Below, in pieces: positions 1 to 11,419 of a stretch of DNA of 64,000 nucleotides (its first letter is position 1; every line of letters starts with the position of its first letter). Source of the DNA: Siphonodentalium dalli (lineage: Eukaryota > Mollusca > Scaphopoda > Gadilida > Siphonodentaliidae); assembly GCA_032622095.1 (NCBI GenBank), contig CP136066.1, positions 204,376,978 to 204,440,977 of the forward strand, in the 5' to 3' direction. The position numbers were made by a program, and so were the translations under genes. The notes beneath the pieces were generated by a model, which worked only from the letters and a program-made list of their open reading frames with translations, was not told the origin of the DNA and made no database searches.

Positions 1-790
1 AATAACGTCGCGTTAATTATCCGCCTGAATTCATGTTCCAATGTCTGAAATTGAATAACGCTTATGCTCGGCGGAGATTACGATACCGCGCAAAGGTTAC
101 TCAGGGAATTGGTTTTACATTCTAATCAATCTATTCAATGTAAGCTAACCCCACAACGAAAACTCACAAACCACTATCTGGTGAATGTATATAACCATAT
201 AAAGCGAGGCAAAAGTATAGTGCGACATGCGACGTGGTGGGTGTAAGGGGTGGTACCCCGATGTCCCACGATCTTAGTGTATGTATCCACCGTTGACTGA
301 TGTCATAGACTCAGAATTATTATTATTATTATTATTGTTATTATTATTATTATATATCATGAACTTTATATAAAACTGGATGGACATACTACAACAAACG
401 GAACTCTGTAGTGAAGCAACATGCTGTGAATTTGATTATACCTGTGATGTGAACTTTGATATTTAAATTATAATTATTCCCATGATGTTAACGATGACAA
501 TTCTGCAGACTATTTAATTCCTAATTTCGTTTCTTTTGAGTTGTTGTTATGTAGCCTAAATATCAAATGTTTCCAAAGATGACAACCATGTGGACTAATT
601 CACCCCCTATTTTATTGAAGCTATTGTCACGTGGTATAAATGTCAAATGTTTCGCTTCCTTTAATCGGAATAACGTCTCCGCCTCAGTTCACGGTCCGAA
701 TGTCTGGAAATTAAATAACGATCTTGTTCGGCGAAGATTACGATAACGCGATAACGTCACTGGGGAAATTAATTTCACAATGTATTAAAT
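1..790. repeat. Two direct copies (1-119, 669-790) of a ~120-bp repeat
   Basis: Both copies contain GAATAACGTC, AATGTCTG.AAATT.AATAACG and TCGGCG(G/A)AGATTACGATA.CGCG. They are about 75-80% alike by eye. The DNA between holds a TTA microsatellite and nothing else I can recognise. The 60-aa ORF at 64-246 lies in the repeat and has no recognisable homology. Confidence 0.6.
317..355. repeat. (TTA)n microsatellite
   Basis: About twelve ATT/TTA units with one interruption (TTG). Confidence 0.9.
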
Positions 791-1084
791 AGACACCTTT
801 CCCACAATGGACTGATAAGAATTACGACACGCTAATATATCCGTATTTTTACGATCCAAAAACGTTTCGCAGAATTGATGACCAAAAGGTTTTGGAGAAA
901 TGTTTGCCGTTCAAACTTCTTGCCACTCGCATTAAGGTTATATTGTTCTATTTGCCGTGTTTAGTTTTGCATAGTTAAGTATGTTGTTGTTAGGTCATCG
1001 TCAGCGATATAGACTCGATGATTGCTTGTAAAGGTCGTAACCGTAAATCGTAACTACGGATATGGCAAAACGACAACTGATATA
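791..1084. other. Unclassified sequence
   Basis: No exon, RNA gene or recognisable repeat seen. Confidence 0.5.
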
Positions 1085-1500
1085 TGTGACCCGCCATATC
1101 AAATCCAGTCGTAAGTCGGGATTTTTTTTACCCTGTGCCAATGCATTCTCTTATATATGCGAGTCGACCATAGGTCGCCTCGCATATATAAGAGAATGCA
1201 TTGGCCTAACAATTTTTTACAATTTTAATAATTTGTTCTTGTATTCTTTAGCAATTTTATAATTTCACCCATACAGAGCCCCAGACAAACATGAGCAGAC
1301 GACACTCTTCTATATGCTTATATATATGTGTGGGGCTCCCTGCAGGGTAATGGATGTTTTTTAGTTTATGTCCTAAAAATTGTAAGAAACATTTATTTAA
1401 AAAACATGATAAAAAATTGTTAGGCCTATGGTCGACTCGCATATATAAGAGAATGCATTGGCACAGGGTAAAAAAAATCCCGACTTACGACTGGATTGTA
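1085..1500. mobile_element. Hairpin MITE, TGACCCGCC family, right end lost
   Basis: The left end is TGTGACCCGCCATATCAAAT, leading to CCCTGTG and a complete 67-bp hairpin (1138-1204). The spacer contains a conserved block around 1264-1390 also present at 55566-55690 and 56217-56340. The right hairpin survives only as half (about 1429-1462), then GGCACAGGG and the inverted copy of the left flank, which breaks off near 1500. Peptides such as [17 protein letters not shown] here are translated hairpin, not protein. Confidence 0.85.
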
Positions 1501-2114
1501 TCAAATTGTCGTGACGTTGTACCTTATACTCGTAATTGTATCAGTAGTAGTTCATTATGCAAAATATAGATCACGTAAGGACCTAAAGTAAACCCAGAAC
1601 GGAATTCCGAACCATGATATTCATAGTGCACAGCCATAGTCCTCACAATGCCAACGTATATAATAGAGAGTGTCATCCATGATTATGCCGACAGTATGGG
1701 GGTTAGCGGGCACCCCAACTATTGTGAAAACAGTAGAAATTTGATTGACGACACGACATAAGTTGGGGAATTCAGACCAAATTTACATTGAATTTGTTAT
1801 GATAGTTTGATTTTAAAGCCGTATTTATTGCATTATGTGTTGTTTTTAGACCAAAAATAGAATATGTTCCTACTCTGGGTTAACTATTTGGACAGAAATA
1901 ATCTTCAGTTAAAATAATTCCTATAATATAGTGGGTGCTAGGTCAGATATTTCCAATAGTTGGAACTTTTGAAGTACCAGTTGAATAATGCCAACCGAAG
2001 TTAGTACAAATTTAGTTTTCTGGACTTGGAAATTCTTGGACATTGTTCAAGATACAAGCTTTTGTTGCAATAACATCTCATTCATAAGTTGTACGAATTA
2101 TAAAACTGAAAAAG
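1501..2114. other. Unclassified sequence
   Basis: No exon, RNA or repeat recognised in about 600 bp. Confidence 0.5.
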
Positions 2115-2242
2115 TCGCATATGTGATATTTATGGTGTCATATGTGATATTTATTGTGTCATGTGCAATATGTATGGTGTCATATGTGATATCTATGGTG
2201 TCATATGTGATATTGGTCATATGTGATATTTATGGTGTCAAT
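2115..2242. repeat. 21-bp tandem repeat, about six copies
   Basis: Unit CATATGTGATATTTATGGTGT with small changes. Since 21 is a multiple of 3 it keeps a 110-codon frame open (1988-2320) with a YVIFMVS-type heptad. I treat that as a by-product. Confidence 0.85.
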
Positions 2243-2353
2243 TTTTCCTATTTCCCATTCCCAATAGTTTATTGTCTCCTGTCATTCTATGCAAATCTGT
2301 TATGCATTCGGATATCGTGAAACAACTAATGCGTTTTCTAAAAGGTTTTCGAT

Positions 2354-2440
2354 TACCTGACATTTAAGTCGGTTAATGGACGAGCGACCGGACATTTAAG
2401 TCAGTTAATGGACGAGCGACTTGACATTTATAACTGAATG
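2354..2440. repeat. 32-bp tandem repeat, 2.3 copies
   Basis: Unit GACATTTAAGTCGGTTAATG plus GACGAGCGACCG, starting at 2359, 2391 and 2423. Confidence 0.8.
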
Positions 2441-2509
2441 TTCTCGGTCCTTCTGAACTCGACATTCTAGTTTCCTACCTTGGCCCCACCCCGAAAGCTT
2501 GAAATTTCT

Positions 2510-2665
2510 TGCTGTGGGTTTGAATCACAAAACGCTGGTAACTCTTAGCTGTGTGTTTGAATCACAGAAAGCTGATCACTATTAGCTGTGTGTTTGAATC
2601 ACAGAAAGCTGATCACTATTAGCTGTGTGTTTGAATCACAGAAAGCTGATCACTATTAGCTGTGG
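2510..2665. repeat. 37-bp tandem repeat, about four copies
   Basis: Unit AGCTGTGTGTTTGAATCACA then GAAAGCTGATCACTATT, starting at 2547, 2584, 2621 and 2658, with a diverged first unit from 2510. The internal copies are identical. Confidence 0.9.
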
Positions 2666-3140
2666 GGTTTCTTGTGTCCTCCGTTATGCTCTTTTTTCCT
2701 GGCTATCTATCTGATATGAAGTATCGTTTTAAATGGTCATGTTCTTTCTCTGAAAAACTCCAGAGGTCCTTTAGAACTCAGAGAAACCGACCCTGGGTAT
2801 TCCTACTGACCGCTAGCCAGTTTAGCGTGATAATCGCCAGCGGTTAGACATCACTTGTCTTATGCTAAATACACACATCCGATAAAATACATTCTTTAAT
2901 TATAAACATTATGACAAGTGTCCCGCAAAATGAAAAACAGTGTTATTATCATGGATGAATTTGAAACACGATTGCACAAATATAAATTTCAGTACATTCT
3001 TATTTGACCAACAAGCATGTTATTTGAATATATGCAATTTAACGCTGAAAGTATTTGCGGATATCAACATAACTTAGGGTGAACAAAATCACATCGGACC
3101 CCATTCATGCAACCTGACTAAATGTCTGATATTTTATAGC
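2666..3140. other. Unclassified sequence
   Basis: No feature recognised. Confidence 0.5.
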
Positions 3141-3149
3141 AGCCTGCAT

Positions 3150-3190
3150 TGGCTGGACGCGGAGGACGTGGGTTCTAATCCCGATATGGG
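3150..3190 (+). repeat. Possible tRNA-derived (SINE) B-box fragment
   Basis: GTGGGTTCTAATCCC at about 3168-3182 matches an RNA polymerase III B box / tRNA T-arm. No matching A box or acceptor stem is seen, so this would be a SINE remnant, not a tRNA gene. Confidence 0.35.
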
Positions 3191-3298
3191 CGAAAATCGA
3201 TACCGATTTTCAAGCTTGATCGAGTGCTTGATATGTATTGATCGCGGGAAATCTCAAGTAATGTGCCATGCATTGGCTGCGGGCGTACCACAGTAGCG

Positions 3299-3944
3299 AT
3301 GGCATAGTAGATGTGACATTTATTATGGTGGAGCTTTGTGGTTTTGTGACAATTGGTCGTCATAATTCTGTGCCCTAGTTAGCTGAGTTATCTCACAATG
3401 AGTCGACTGGACCAATTAACCCATTGCGTTTCACCAAGGTTGATCTCTACTCATTACGTTTTGCTACATTGTATTTTCTATGATATATATAAATATATAT
3501 ATAATTGCACTATCGATCGTCCAGAATTGTGTTTGGTCGTGGCAATCCCTCATTAATTCACTCACATATCATGCACATAGTACGTTTTATTGATATGATC
3601 TCAATGCATGTTATTATCTACTTATATGAATTCATGCGTGTTAAGACAGTTCCCCAATTGCGTGTTTTATTTTGCGACGTTTAGTTCTACTTATAATTCC
3701 GATAACATTATCATGTGGACCGTTGAATCTGTGTCGGAAATGTTAGAGGAAATACAGCTGAGAGAAAGTGTCTGGAATAAACAAAGCGAACTATCTATAC
3801 AAGGACCAAAACACGAAAAAGGCTGATTATAATTCATTGTTCGAATATGCAGCGGGCAACATGGGTAGCTATGGCATATCAATTATGACGTCCAATTGTC
3901 ACAAACTCCACCATAATAAATTGTCACACCTACTATGTCATGTG
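3299..3944. mobile_element. Element with ~60-bp terminal inverted repeats
   Basis: The left arm (3299-3366) contains GTAGATGTGACATTTATTAT, GGTGGAG and TGTGACAATTGG. The right arm (3885-3944) is its inverse (CCAATTGTCACAAACTCCAC, then AATAAATTGTCACACCTAC). The 520 bp between carry no coding homology. Confidence 0.65.
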
Positions 3945-4213
3945 ATAATTGTGCCATTCTGATTGTAACATGGTCATTTTGATAGGAAATAATAACATGG
4001 TCAGGAACCTACTTCATTAATGTAATCTATAAACCGTCGCTTCAGACGTTCATATAGCTGCCATCTGAAACTCATACAGTGGACGAGCTAGATATTTGTT
4101 TACGGAGTTATTGCACTTACGAGTGAAAGGGATTATATGCATTTTATAAACATCTATTAAATGATTGAGGTGCATTTGATGTTCAAAATCGGGGCACAAT
4201 CGATACCTTACAT
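3945..4213. other. Unclassified sequence
   Basis: Nothing recognised apart from TTACAT at 4208-4213, the left target duplication of the next element. Confidence 0.5.
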
Positions 4214-5085
4214 GATGGTATCACCCCCCCCCCCCCCTCCCCCTGAATCCTGAATACCAGTTAATTTTGGGGGGTGAATCCTGAATACCAGTTAATTTTG
4301 GGGGGTGAATCCTGAATACATGTTAAGAAATAATTAATAAATAGAGCATGGCTTGGAGTGAAATACGCCGATATAGTGCATAGTGAGGTTGTGTAGTTCA
4401 CGACGCGAAGCGGAGTGAACTACACAACCGCACTATGCACTATATCGGCGTATTTCACGACAAGTCATGCTCTAATTATTATATTGTATCGAACAAATAT
4501 TTTGATTTAGCAGTAGGAAACTACTATTTTCAACTTTTACTAAGTTCAGACAATTGATGTTCGCCTTACTGAAGCTTTAATTTGGATCAGCGGCGAAATA
4601 ACAAGTAGTTTCAGAACAAAGTTTGATGTAGTGTTCGTTACTATTTTTAGTAGTCAAAACTACATATGCATAGTGCACGATGGGAGAGACTTGAAGGCGT
4701 AGTATACAACTACGACTAATAGAGTCGAGTAGCCAACCAATAGGAAAGCTTGATTTCAATAACAAAGTCACGTGAGATACAATATTATGCGATAAATGAC
4801 ATATAAATTGACGCCGGTCGCGTTGTGGGCGTTATGAGGCCGCTATGATACGATTAATTATACTTTGTGATGGCATGGTGGTCGAATATGTCCAAGAAGC
4901 TATTCTACCCACTCATTCATACAGATAACTAGCACAAAAATATTACTTTGCGCCATCAAAACCTGCGTCCAAGATGTTTTGCTTGAACCTGAATACCAGT
5001 TAATTCGGGGGTATGAATCCTGCGTACGGCTTCAAAACACCCTGAATCCCGCGTACCGAAAAGGGGGGAGGGGCGTGATACCCTC
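4214..5085. mobile_element. MITE with GATGGTATCACC ends and 6-bp target duplication (copy 1)
   Basis: The ends are GATGGTATCACCCCC and GGGGCGTGATACCCTC. The flanks are TTACAT (4208-4213) and TTACAT (5086-5091). Internal blocks such as GAATACCAGTTAATT and CATCAAAACCTGCGTCCA are shared with the copy at 35952-36414. Relative to that copy there is an insert of about 450 bp (around 4335-4786). The GAATCCTGAATACCAGTTAA segment is also tandemly repeated near the left end. Confidence 0.85.
4343..4473. repeat. Foldback hairpin, ~55-bp arms
   Basis: AGAGCATG, then GTGAAATACGCCGATATAGT, GCATAGTG and TTGTGTAGTTCAC are followed, after a short GACGCGAAGCG loop, by the inverse, ending CATGCTCT. It lies in the insert specific to copy 1 of the host MITE. 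Confidence 0.9.
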
Positions 5086-5275
5086 TTACATTGTAGAGAT
5101 AACTCTTGCAAGACCTATATCTTATAGTTTTAAAAATAGACTTTAAATATAATTTGTACTTAATTACACCCATTTTCCTTGTAAACTTCAGTAAAAGATA
5201 ACGATAACGATTACCGATTTGTAAATTTCCACAGATCATGTACTAGTTTATTGCGTCAGACAAACGTTTATATGT

Positions 5276-5552
5276 TTAACCCTTTGAGTGCCAGGGGCAT
5301 ATAAGAATAAATTATTAAAATTTTAAAAAATTGTAAAAAAAAAAAAAAAAAAAAAATTATTAGGCCAATATAAGAATAAATTATTAAAATTTAAAAAAAT
5401 TGTAAAAAAAAACAAAAACAAAAAAATTGTTAGGCCAATGCATTCTCTTATATATGCGAGGCGACCTATGGTCGACTCGCATATATAAGAGAATGCATTG
5501 GCACAGGGTATATGGGTTGATACAAAAATCGACCTGGCACTCAAAGGGTTAA
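5276..5552. mobile_element. Hairpin MITE, TTAACCCTTTGAGTGCCAGG family
   Basis: TTAA boundaries at 5276-5279 and 5549-5552. The terminal inverted repeat TTAACCCTTTGAGTGCCAGG is mirrored by CCTGGCACTCAAAGGGTTAA. One complete 67-bp hairpin (5435-5501) sits near the right end, followed by GGCACAGGGTATATGG. The left half is AT-rich with poly-A. Confidence 0.9.
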
Positions 5553-6370
5553 AACAAATTTAAAAGCAAAAACCGATTTGGGTTAGAGATTACATTAATG
5601 ACGGAGACAATTACATAAGCGAATTGTTTATGGAGTCTTGTCTTGTACATGCAATGTATGTTGTGCATTTGGGACAGTTTAGTTACTAAAAACCATTGAT
5701 ATCACTTTGCTCAAAATTTAAAATCAAAACCACTTTGGGTTAGAGACTTGATTGGCGATTTATATGTTCCTGACTGGATAATACGTGTACGTACATACGA
5801 AGCAACGAACACACCATACCGAGATAATCTCCCATTCAGTCTGATAAACACGTTCAATTCAATGTAATACTTTATTTGTCTTGAGACATAGGCCTCAGTG
5901 TTAAGAAATTCCGATGGTCTGTATTCGCAGGAAAGGGTTGACCCTGCGCGAGTATCAACAATTAAAGAACGTCCTTTTAGACATACGAAAATGTGCCCAA
6001 AAGTACTTGTCAACATATTGCGTCACACTGCAGTTTTGACAATTTTCACACTACCCTCAAAATGGAGAAAAAAAATGACATAACAAAAAAACACCAACCC
6101 CTCCCATAAATTTTTCGTCAATTTGACATCCGCAACCGTTCACCATGCATGTGGCTATATTTGATGTTTCTCGTCGGGAAACATGTTTGTACATTTTGTC
6201 GTGCACTTTTCATCCAGGTAGCATTGACCATTCAGCTGCCAGGATTTTTGTTTATGCTGATCCTAGCTTGGGGGTGCCGGGGGAAACACCGTACTTATTT
6301 GTATTTCGTGTAGTATAACCTATATAGACAAAGCATACGTGTTCTATACTCAAGATCTACCACTCTGACA
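5553..6370. other. Unclassified sequence with a short direct repeat
   Basis: GGGTTAGAGA preceded by AAA(C/T)CAAAACC-like sequence occurs near 5560-5600 and 5713-5745. The overlapping ORFs at 5711-6016 (- strand, 101 aa) and 5898-6083 have no recognisable homology. Nothing else seen. Confidence 0.5.
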
Positions 6371-6754
6371 TTAAACCTTTACCCAACAGAACGGCCCTGT
6401 GCCAATGCATTCTCTTATATATGCGAGTCGACCATAGGTCGCCTCGCATATATAAGAGAATGCATTGCTTAACACATATTAAAAATGATAAAATTGTCAA
6501 AGAATGTAGAAAAATATTATAATTGTTTTTAGGCCAATGCATTCTCTTATATATGCGAGGCGACCTATGGTCGAATCGCATATATAAGAGAATGCATTGG
6601 CACAGGGCATAACTGTAACCATCACAATGTGGTCAATGAGCCGGTTCCAATGATATCCATATTTGTATGGTTTTATTGAGACAGACCCAAGATAATTTAG
6701 GCTGTTGCCGCTTTATTTGGCCTTTTTTGGCCGGTTTGTTGGGTAAAGGGTTAA
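6371..6754. mobile_element. Hairpin MITE, TTAACCCTTTACCCAACA family (reversed)
   Basis: TTAA at both ends (6371-6374, 6751-6754), the left end being TTAAACCTTTACCCAACAGA and the right GTTGGGTAAAGGGTTAA. Hairpins at 6402-6467 (last GG lost) and 6534-6600. The asymmetric arm with GGCTGTTG and CCGG(T)TTTGG lies on the right, opposite to the 9.3-kb copy. Confidence 0.92.
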
Positions 6755-7057
6755 TTGTATGCAATGTCTTATGGTTTTCAAGAGATGAATAGTTATTAAT
6801 ATTAAACTCGGACTAACATGCCTATCCATGTTTACCATGTATGTAACGGTACGTGCGTACACACACGCATTGCAAGCATACAACAATTACAGAAACAATC
6901 ACATCTAGTACCCGGCACTGGGACATGTCTTGCGAATGCCTAATCAATAATTATTCTGTTACAATAATCAATTTTGGTAAAGTGCACTGTGTTGTTCTGA
7001 GTACGGTAGACCTCATCTGACACTATAGCTAGCTGCACTTCAAACCCATGCTGAGAC
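6755..7057. other. Unclassified sequence
   Basis: No feature recognised. Confidence 0.5.
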
Positions 7058-7434
7058 TAAGGGTACTTTCATACACTGGAAAGTTTGCACGGTATGGTTT
7101 GCAAGCATTTTGTCGTAGAAAACGATATGGTGCCACATCTAACTACATGCAAAGTAAAATCTCTGTAGTTCCACTAGTAACGATGCTATCGGAATTTGTC
7201 TGTAAATATCTGCAATTATCTCGCAAGAATAAATCATACACGTATTTGATGGCAAATTCCAGTAGCACTGGTACAAGTGGAACTAGATAAATGTTACTTC
7301 TCGTGTCTTTCGCTTTGGTAAAGATGCATGTTATGTGCACGTTTCCGTTCATATTCTGGCACCATGTGATTTTCTATGAAGAAATGTCTGCAAAACATGC
7401 CGTGCAAACTTGCCAGCGTATGAACGTAACGTAA
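7058..7434. mobile_element. Foldback MITE, TAAGGGTAC(G)TTCATAC family (copy 1)
   Basis: The left end TAAGGGTACTTTCATACACT is mirrored by AGCGTATGAACGTAACGTAA. Long inverted arms include GTTTGCACGG.ATGGTTTGCA. A second inner inverted repeat surrounds ATTCTTGCGAGATAATTGCA (inverse strand). Copy 2 is at 12462-12880. ORFs on both strands are by-products of the symmetry. Confidence 0.8.
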
Positions 7435-8122
7435 GACGCCAATCGGCAAACCTCGTCAGATTCCGTACCGTTTCAGACTCGGCTCTAATACAACGTCGTG
7501 ATTGGAATGAACTATATCACGTTATTTTAAGCTGGGTCAAGGGCATGTGCGCCTGTTGAATTTAGTTGTATTCCTTCGATTCGTGAGTACGAAAATATTT
7601 ACATTTAACGTCAAATTATGCATTGTATAAGTTTTGCATTACAACACTGATATAGAATAATCTATTAAATATATATGAAATTACCGCATGGTGTAATTTG
7701 ACTTTTGTAGACACGTCCAATAGCACAAGTGTGACAACAATTGTACGATATGCCGTTGGCGAGTCAGACCAGGCATAATAACATATACACAATGAATCTG
7801 TATTATCAATGGCATTCAAATCGGATGGTTGGCCCATGTTTCCGGATATTTGGTGATCAAAGAACATGACCCATACATAATTATTAGAATGAATAAGTCG
7901 TCAAATAACAATAAAAGTATTCGGACTATTTTACGAGGAACGTCGGATATAGAGTGCATGGTGAGACAATGTCATTTATTCCAGATCTGGATATAATCAT
8001 CCGCGAAAATGAGTTCTAATGATATCAGAGAGCTATGCCTAAGAGGTCATAGGTCGAGGAGCCCAGAATGAATAATACGCATATCAACTCGCTTTGGGTG
8101 ATACTGACAAAGCGACTAACCC
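7435..8122. other. Unclassified sequence
   Basis: No exon, RNA or repeat recognised. Confidence 0.5.
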
Positions 8123-8240
8123 TTGGAACAAACGTCGCACTACCGACGAATCTAATTCAATTATAATTAGACTCGAGTTTAATTCATAATTCGTCTGTTG
8201 AAACAAACGTCGCATTTAATTCAAGACGAATCTAAATGAT
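8123..8240. repeat. AACAAACGTCGCA element fragments (two direct units)
   Basis: GGAACAAACGTCGCACTACC with GACGAATCTAATTCAA at 8125-8160, and GAAACAAACGTCGCATTTAA at 8200-8238. The same terminal motif bounds the foldbacks at 9656-9831 and 9908-10000. Confidence 0.7.
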
Positions 8241-8624
8241 TTCTTAAAATGGCATAAAGCGTTCATAAGGGTTTTGGTCAAAACGGCTAAAATAGGAAGT
8301 TTTATATCAATTCTAAAACGTAAAATTTAGTGAGAAAATGTGGCTTTGACTTCCAAGCGACGAAATTAATGTTACTATTCTGAGGAGTGCAAATTATTGG
8401 TTTGATATCGCTATTTCGTAGGTATTTTATACATATTTTAGGTCGAACATGATTCTTTAGGTGGTATTTTGCTTTGAACTTGTCTGAAAGAAATCAGGTC
8501 CAGTTTATTTGTATACGAAAACGTTGTACCGTTTTAACAATTTAATAGCAAGTTGAGGTCAACGCGCTATATCACTATATATTGCGTCAGTATGCCTATC
8601 TAAAACCACGTGGTAAAATAACCA
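8241..8624. other. Unclassified sequence
   Basis: Nothing recognised. Confidence 0.5.
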
Positions 8625-9200
8625 TGGCGGACAGGGACGTACGGCTATATGGTCTCGGTTGGGGGGGGGGGGGGGCTAATAAATTTGCGTAATTAAATTT
8701 GCATCCACTTGGCTGTTCCTTCACATGCCTGGATAATAGCCTATTCTGAATGGATCAGTAGACTTGTGATCATGCACTGGGCGGACCATGGTTCTGCCAG
8801 TAGAAGAAAACTCAGAGATCTGAACCTGTAAATTCGATCATAGTTTGGCACAGCGGGAGAAAACTTTGAACATGAAAACCGCAAAAACCTATATAGCATT
8901 AGACAGGTCTCAAGCTTTCCAAGTGCTGACAATTTCCAACCTGACACCCACACGAAGGTTGGAAAATTTCCAACTGATGCTGACTGATGACCATTTAAGT
9001 TCATAATTTTGAACAGAAGCGGGGGTCACGAGGGACCAGGACACAGGCCATTTTAGTCAAAATGTTTGACCAAAAGTAGGAAAATATGCAAATGTCGGTC
9101 TAAAAATAACAAATTCCCCAATAATTCATTGCTGAAAAATCAATTACAAGACCAATTTCAACCCATCGTTGATGTAAAATTTGCACACGTCCATGCACGG
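8625..9200. repeat. Dispersed repeat R1 (copy 1), with poly-G run
   Basis: Begins GGACAGGGACGTACGGCTAT with a poly-G run (about 8658-8673). The body has CTTTCCAA, GGAAATTTCCAAC-like, GACACCC and ACCAAAAGTAGGAAAATATG segments shared with 16655-17240, 36650-36830 and 57240-57700. No coding capacity or clear termini seen, so the class is unknown. Confidence 0.6.
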
Positions 9201-9254
9201 TATAGCGTGTATATCCAAACGGAATAAATATTTATTTAGTGCGTCTACTCGCAT

Positions 9255-9655
9255 TTAACCCTTTACCCAACAAACCGGCCAAAACCGGCCAAATAAAGCT
9301 TCAACAGCCTAAAATATCTTCGGTCTGTCTCAATAGAACCATACACATATGAATATCATTGGAACCGGCTCCTTGACCACATTGTGATAGTTACAGTTAT
9401 GCCCTGTGCCAATGCATTCTCTTATATATGCGAGTCGACCATAGGTCGCCTCGCATATATAAGAGAATGCATTGGCCTAAAAAAAAACTTTTTTTTAACA
9501 CTTTTTACCATTTTTTCTTACATTCTTTAACAATTTTATAATTTTTAATGTGTTAAGCCAATGCATTCTCTTATATATGCGAGGCGACCTATGGTCGACT
9601 CGCATATATAAGAGAATGCATTGGCACAGGGCCCTTCTGTTGGGTAAAGGGTTAA
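9255..9655. mobile_element. Hairpin MITE, TTAACCCTTTACCCAACA family
   Basis: A 401-bp element with TTAA at 9255-9258 and 9652-9655. TTAACCCTTTACCCAACA is mirrored by TGTTGGGTAAAGGGTTAA. Hairpins at 9409-9475 and 9558-9624 in opposite polarity, separated by an AT-rich spacer. TTAA target duplications and CCC-starting ends are typical of piggyBac-type non-autonomous elements (inference). The flank GCGTCTACTCGCATTTA recurs without the insertion at 9896-9912. Confidence 0.93.
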
Positions 9656-9831
9656 TTTGAAACAAACGTCGCACTTTCGTCGACTCTAATTCAAATACCA
9701 CCAAATTACGTCATGCTCGTTGGTGTTTTCCAGTTTCAATTGGAATTCCCTCATTAGCATATCATTATGCAGCTCGTTTGCATGTCTCCGAATTAAATTC
9801 GAGTCGACGGTGATGCGACGTTTGTTTCAAA
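9656..9831. mobile_element. Foldback MITE, TTGAAACAAACGTCGCA ends
   Basis: TTTGAAACAAACGTCGCACT with CGACTCTAATTCAA is mirrored by TTAAATTCGAGTCGACGG and GATGCGACGTTTGTTTCAAA. Arms are about 40 bp. It directly abuts the previous element. Confidence 0.85.
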
Positions 9832-9884
9832 CACGGATCTCAGATGCATCAGCAATTAAATTCGTGTTGACCACACGCATTCTT

Positions 9885-10000
9885 CGTTGGTAGTGCGTCT
9901 ACTCGCATTTATTTGCAACAAACGTCGCACTACCGACGAATCTAATTCAAATAATTGAATTCGATTCGTCGGTATTGCGACGTTTGTTCCAAGGGTAAGT
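9885..10000. mobile_element. Short foldback MITE, CAACAAACGTCGCACTACC ends
   Basis: CAACAAACGTCGCACTACCG and ACGAATCTAATTCAA are mirrored by TTGAATTCGATTCGTCGGTA and TTGCGACGTTTGTTCCAAGG. The centre is only a few bases, giving a near-continuous hairpin. Confidence 0.85.
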
Positions 10001-10248
10001 GAGGTATTAGACAGGTTCAGACACACGTACGTGTATCTTGTAACGTGTGTTGTCACTGCCAACGGCAGTCACCTGACTCAAGTGAAAATTCCCGATATAC
10101 GTAGGCTACACGGTCAAACTGTTTAGAAGTTTTATGTCAAACATGTAGCATTACGAAACTTGTAGTAAAGGGGAATAATAGGATATATTACCGAAGGAGC
10201 AATCAACGCTACGCAGGCATGCAATGTGTATATAAACAAATATTTCTG

Positions 10249-10676
10249 TTAAACGCCCACTTAATTTTTGATTGTTTTTATAGTACTTGATATACGGTTT
10301 TATTAACAATCTATGCCATAACATATGCAAACGTATGTGTCTCAGGTGGTGCCCATGGAGTAATAGAAAATAGCCGAAATCATAATATTATTCCCCCAGA
10401 ATGCAACATAATTCAAACAAAAGTAAAGTTTATTTTTAATGGAAGGGGAATAATTATATATCTAAATATATAGAGTTATTCCCCTTCCATTGAAAATAAT
10501 AGACCAAGTGTAGATACTGCAGCACAGAACAAACGTCGGTTTCTCAACAAAAACAACATTTTCACAGTTTATTACATCAAATAAGTTGAAAATACAATGT
10601 GTTGGAGCTTCCTCTTTCAAATGGCATATATTTTAAATAATGTGATCTGGGTTTCGAAATTTAAGTAGTCCTTTAA
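10249..10676. mobile_element. MITE family M (TTAAAGGCCCACTTAA ends), copy 1
   Basis: Ends TTAAACGCCCACTTAATTTT and AAATTTAAGTAGTCCTTTAA, both with TTAA at the boundary. It contains the palindrome around 10440-10495 in which GGAAGGGGAATAA is mirrored by TTATTCCCCTTCC. Other copies: 17561-17933, 42902-43304, 44072-44520, 52258-52811, 61410-61740. Confidence 0.85.
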
Positions 10677-11187
10677 GTCAATTAATCACATAACTTTTCC
10701 CACCATGTGTATATCCATAGCAATGCCAAATTAACACACGCTGCAAATTACACATACGTGTGACTGAACCAGGCTATTGTCTTATGTTCCGTGCGACCAA
10801 ATTAGATCAGAGTTTAGGATCAAGTATTGATCATTATATGAACTTCGCATGTAAATGTAAACGGTCGATCGGAACCTATATCCTTTATTCCCAGTTGGTA
10901 TATGAACGCAGATCAATACCGGAGCTATTATACGACGCGATGCGAGAAACAAATGAATGTAATGAAGGCCTGCTCGCTTATTCTCACAGAAATACCCCCA
11001 GGGATGTTAAGATCACACGCAATTCGGTCATTGTGAGTTCCTTGGTAACGCGCTCAGCTATATGAAATAGAATAATGAGCGGTATCGTCTTTTGCCCAAT
11101 CAGGAACGACACCCACGTTGCATTTCAATCGACCAATTATACGTTCAATCTTGAATTTGTATTATTCGTATATATATTAAATCACTT
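10677..11187. other. Unclassified sequence with a 101-aa ORF
   Basis: The + strand frame 10760-11065 is open for 101 codons but resembles no family I know, and neighbouring repeats make a chance ORF likely. Confidence 0.4.
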
Positions 11188-11266
11188 GAATGGCAGAGCT
11201 GAAAACATTCACATATCGTACAGTCAAAATGGCAGAGCTGAAAACATTCACATATCGTACAGTCAA
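11188..11266. repeat. 39-bp tandem duplication
   Basis: AATGGCAGAGCTGAAAACAT plus TCACATATCGTACAGTCAA occurs twice, identically. In one frame it gives a repeated NGRAENIHISYSQ peptide. Confidence 0.9.
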
Positions 11267-11419
11267 AATTTATATATAATGCAAAGCGGAAAAATCAGGT
11301 ATACATAATGATTACTAGATATGTTTAGATCCGACTATATATTCATTAAAGCGTGCAAATGTGTGGATTGGAATACACCCTAATAGTATCCGCTTATCTC
11401 TACTCTCGGTAGGCGACGT

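Noticed and set aside
1988-2320. 110-aa ORF with a YVIFMVS repeat, membrane-protein-like
   Set aside because: Produced by a 21-bp tandem repeat, which is in frame by arithmetic; no signal of a real gene.
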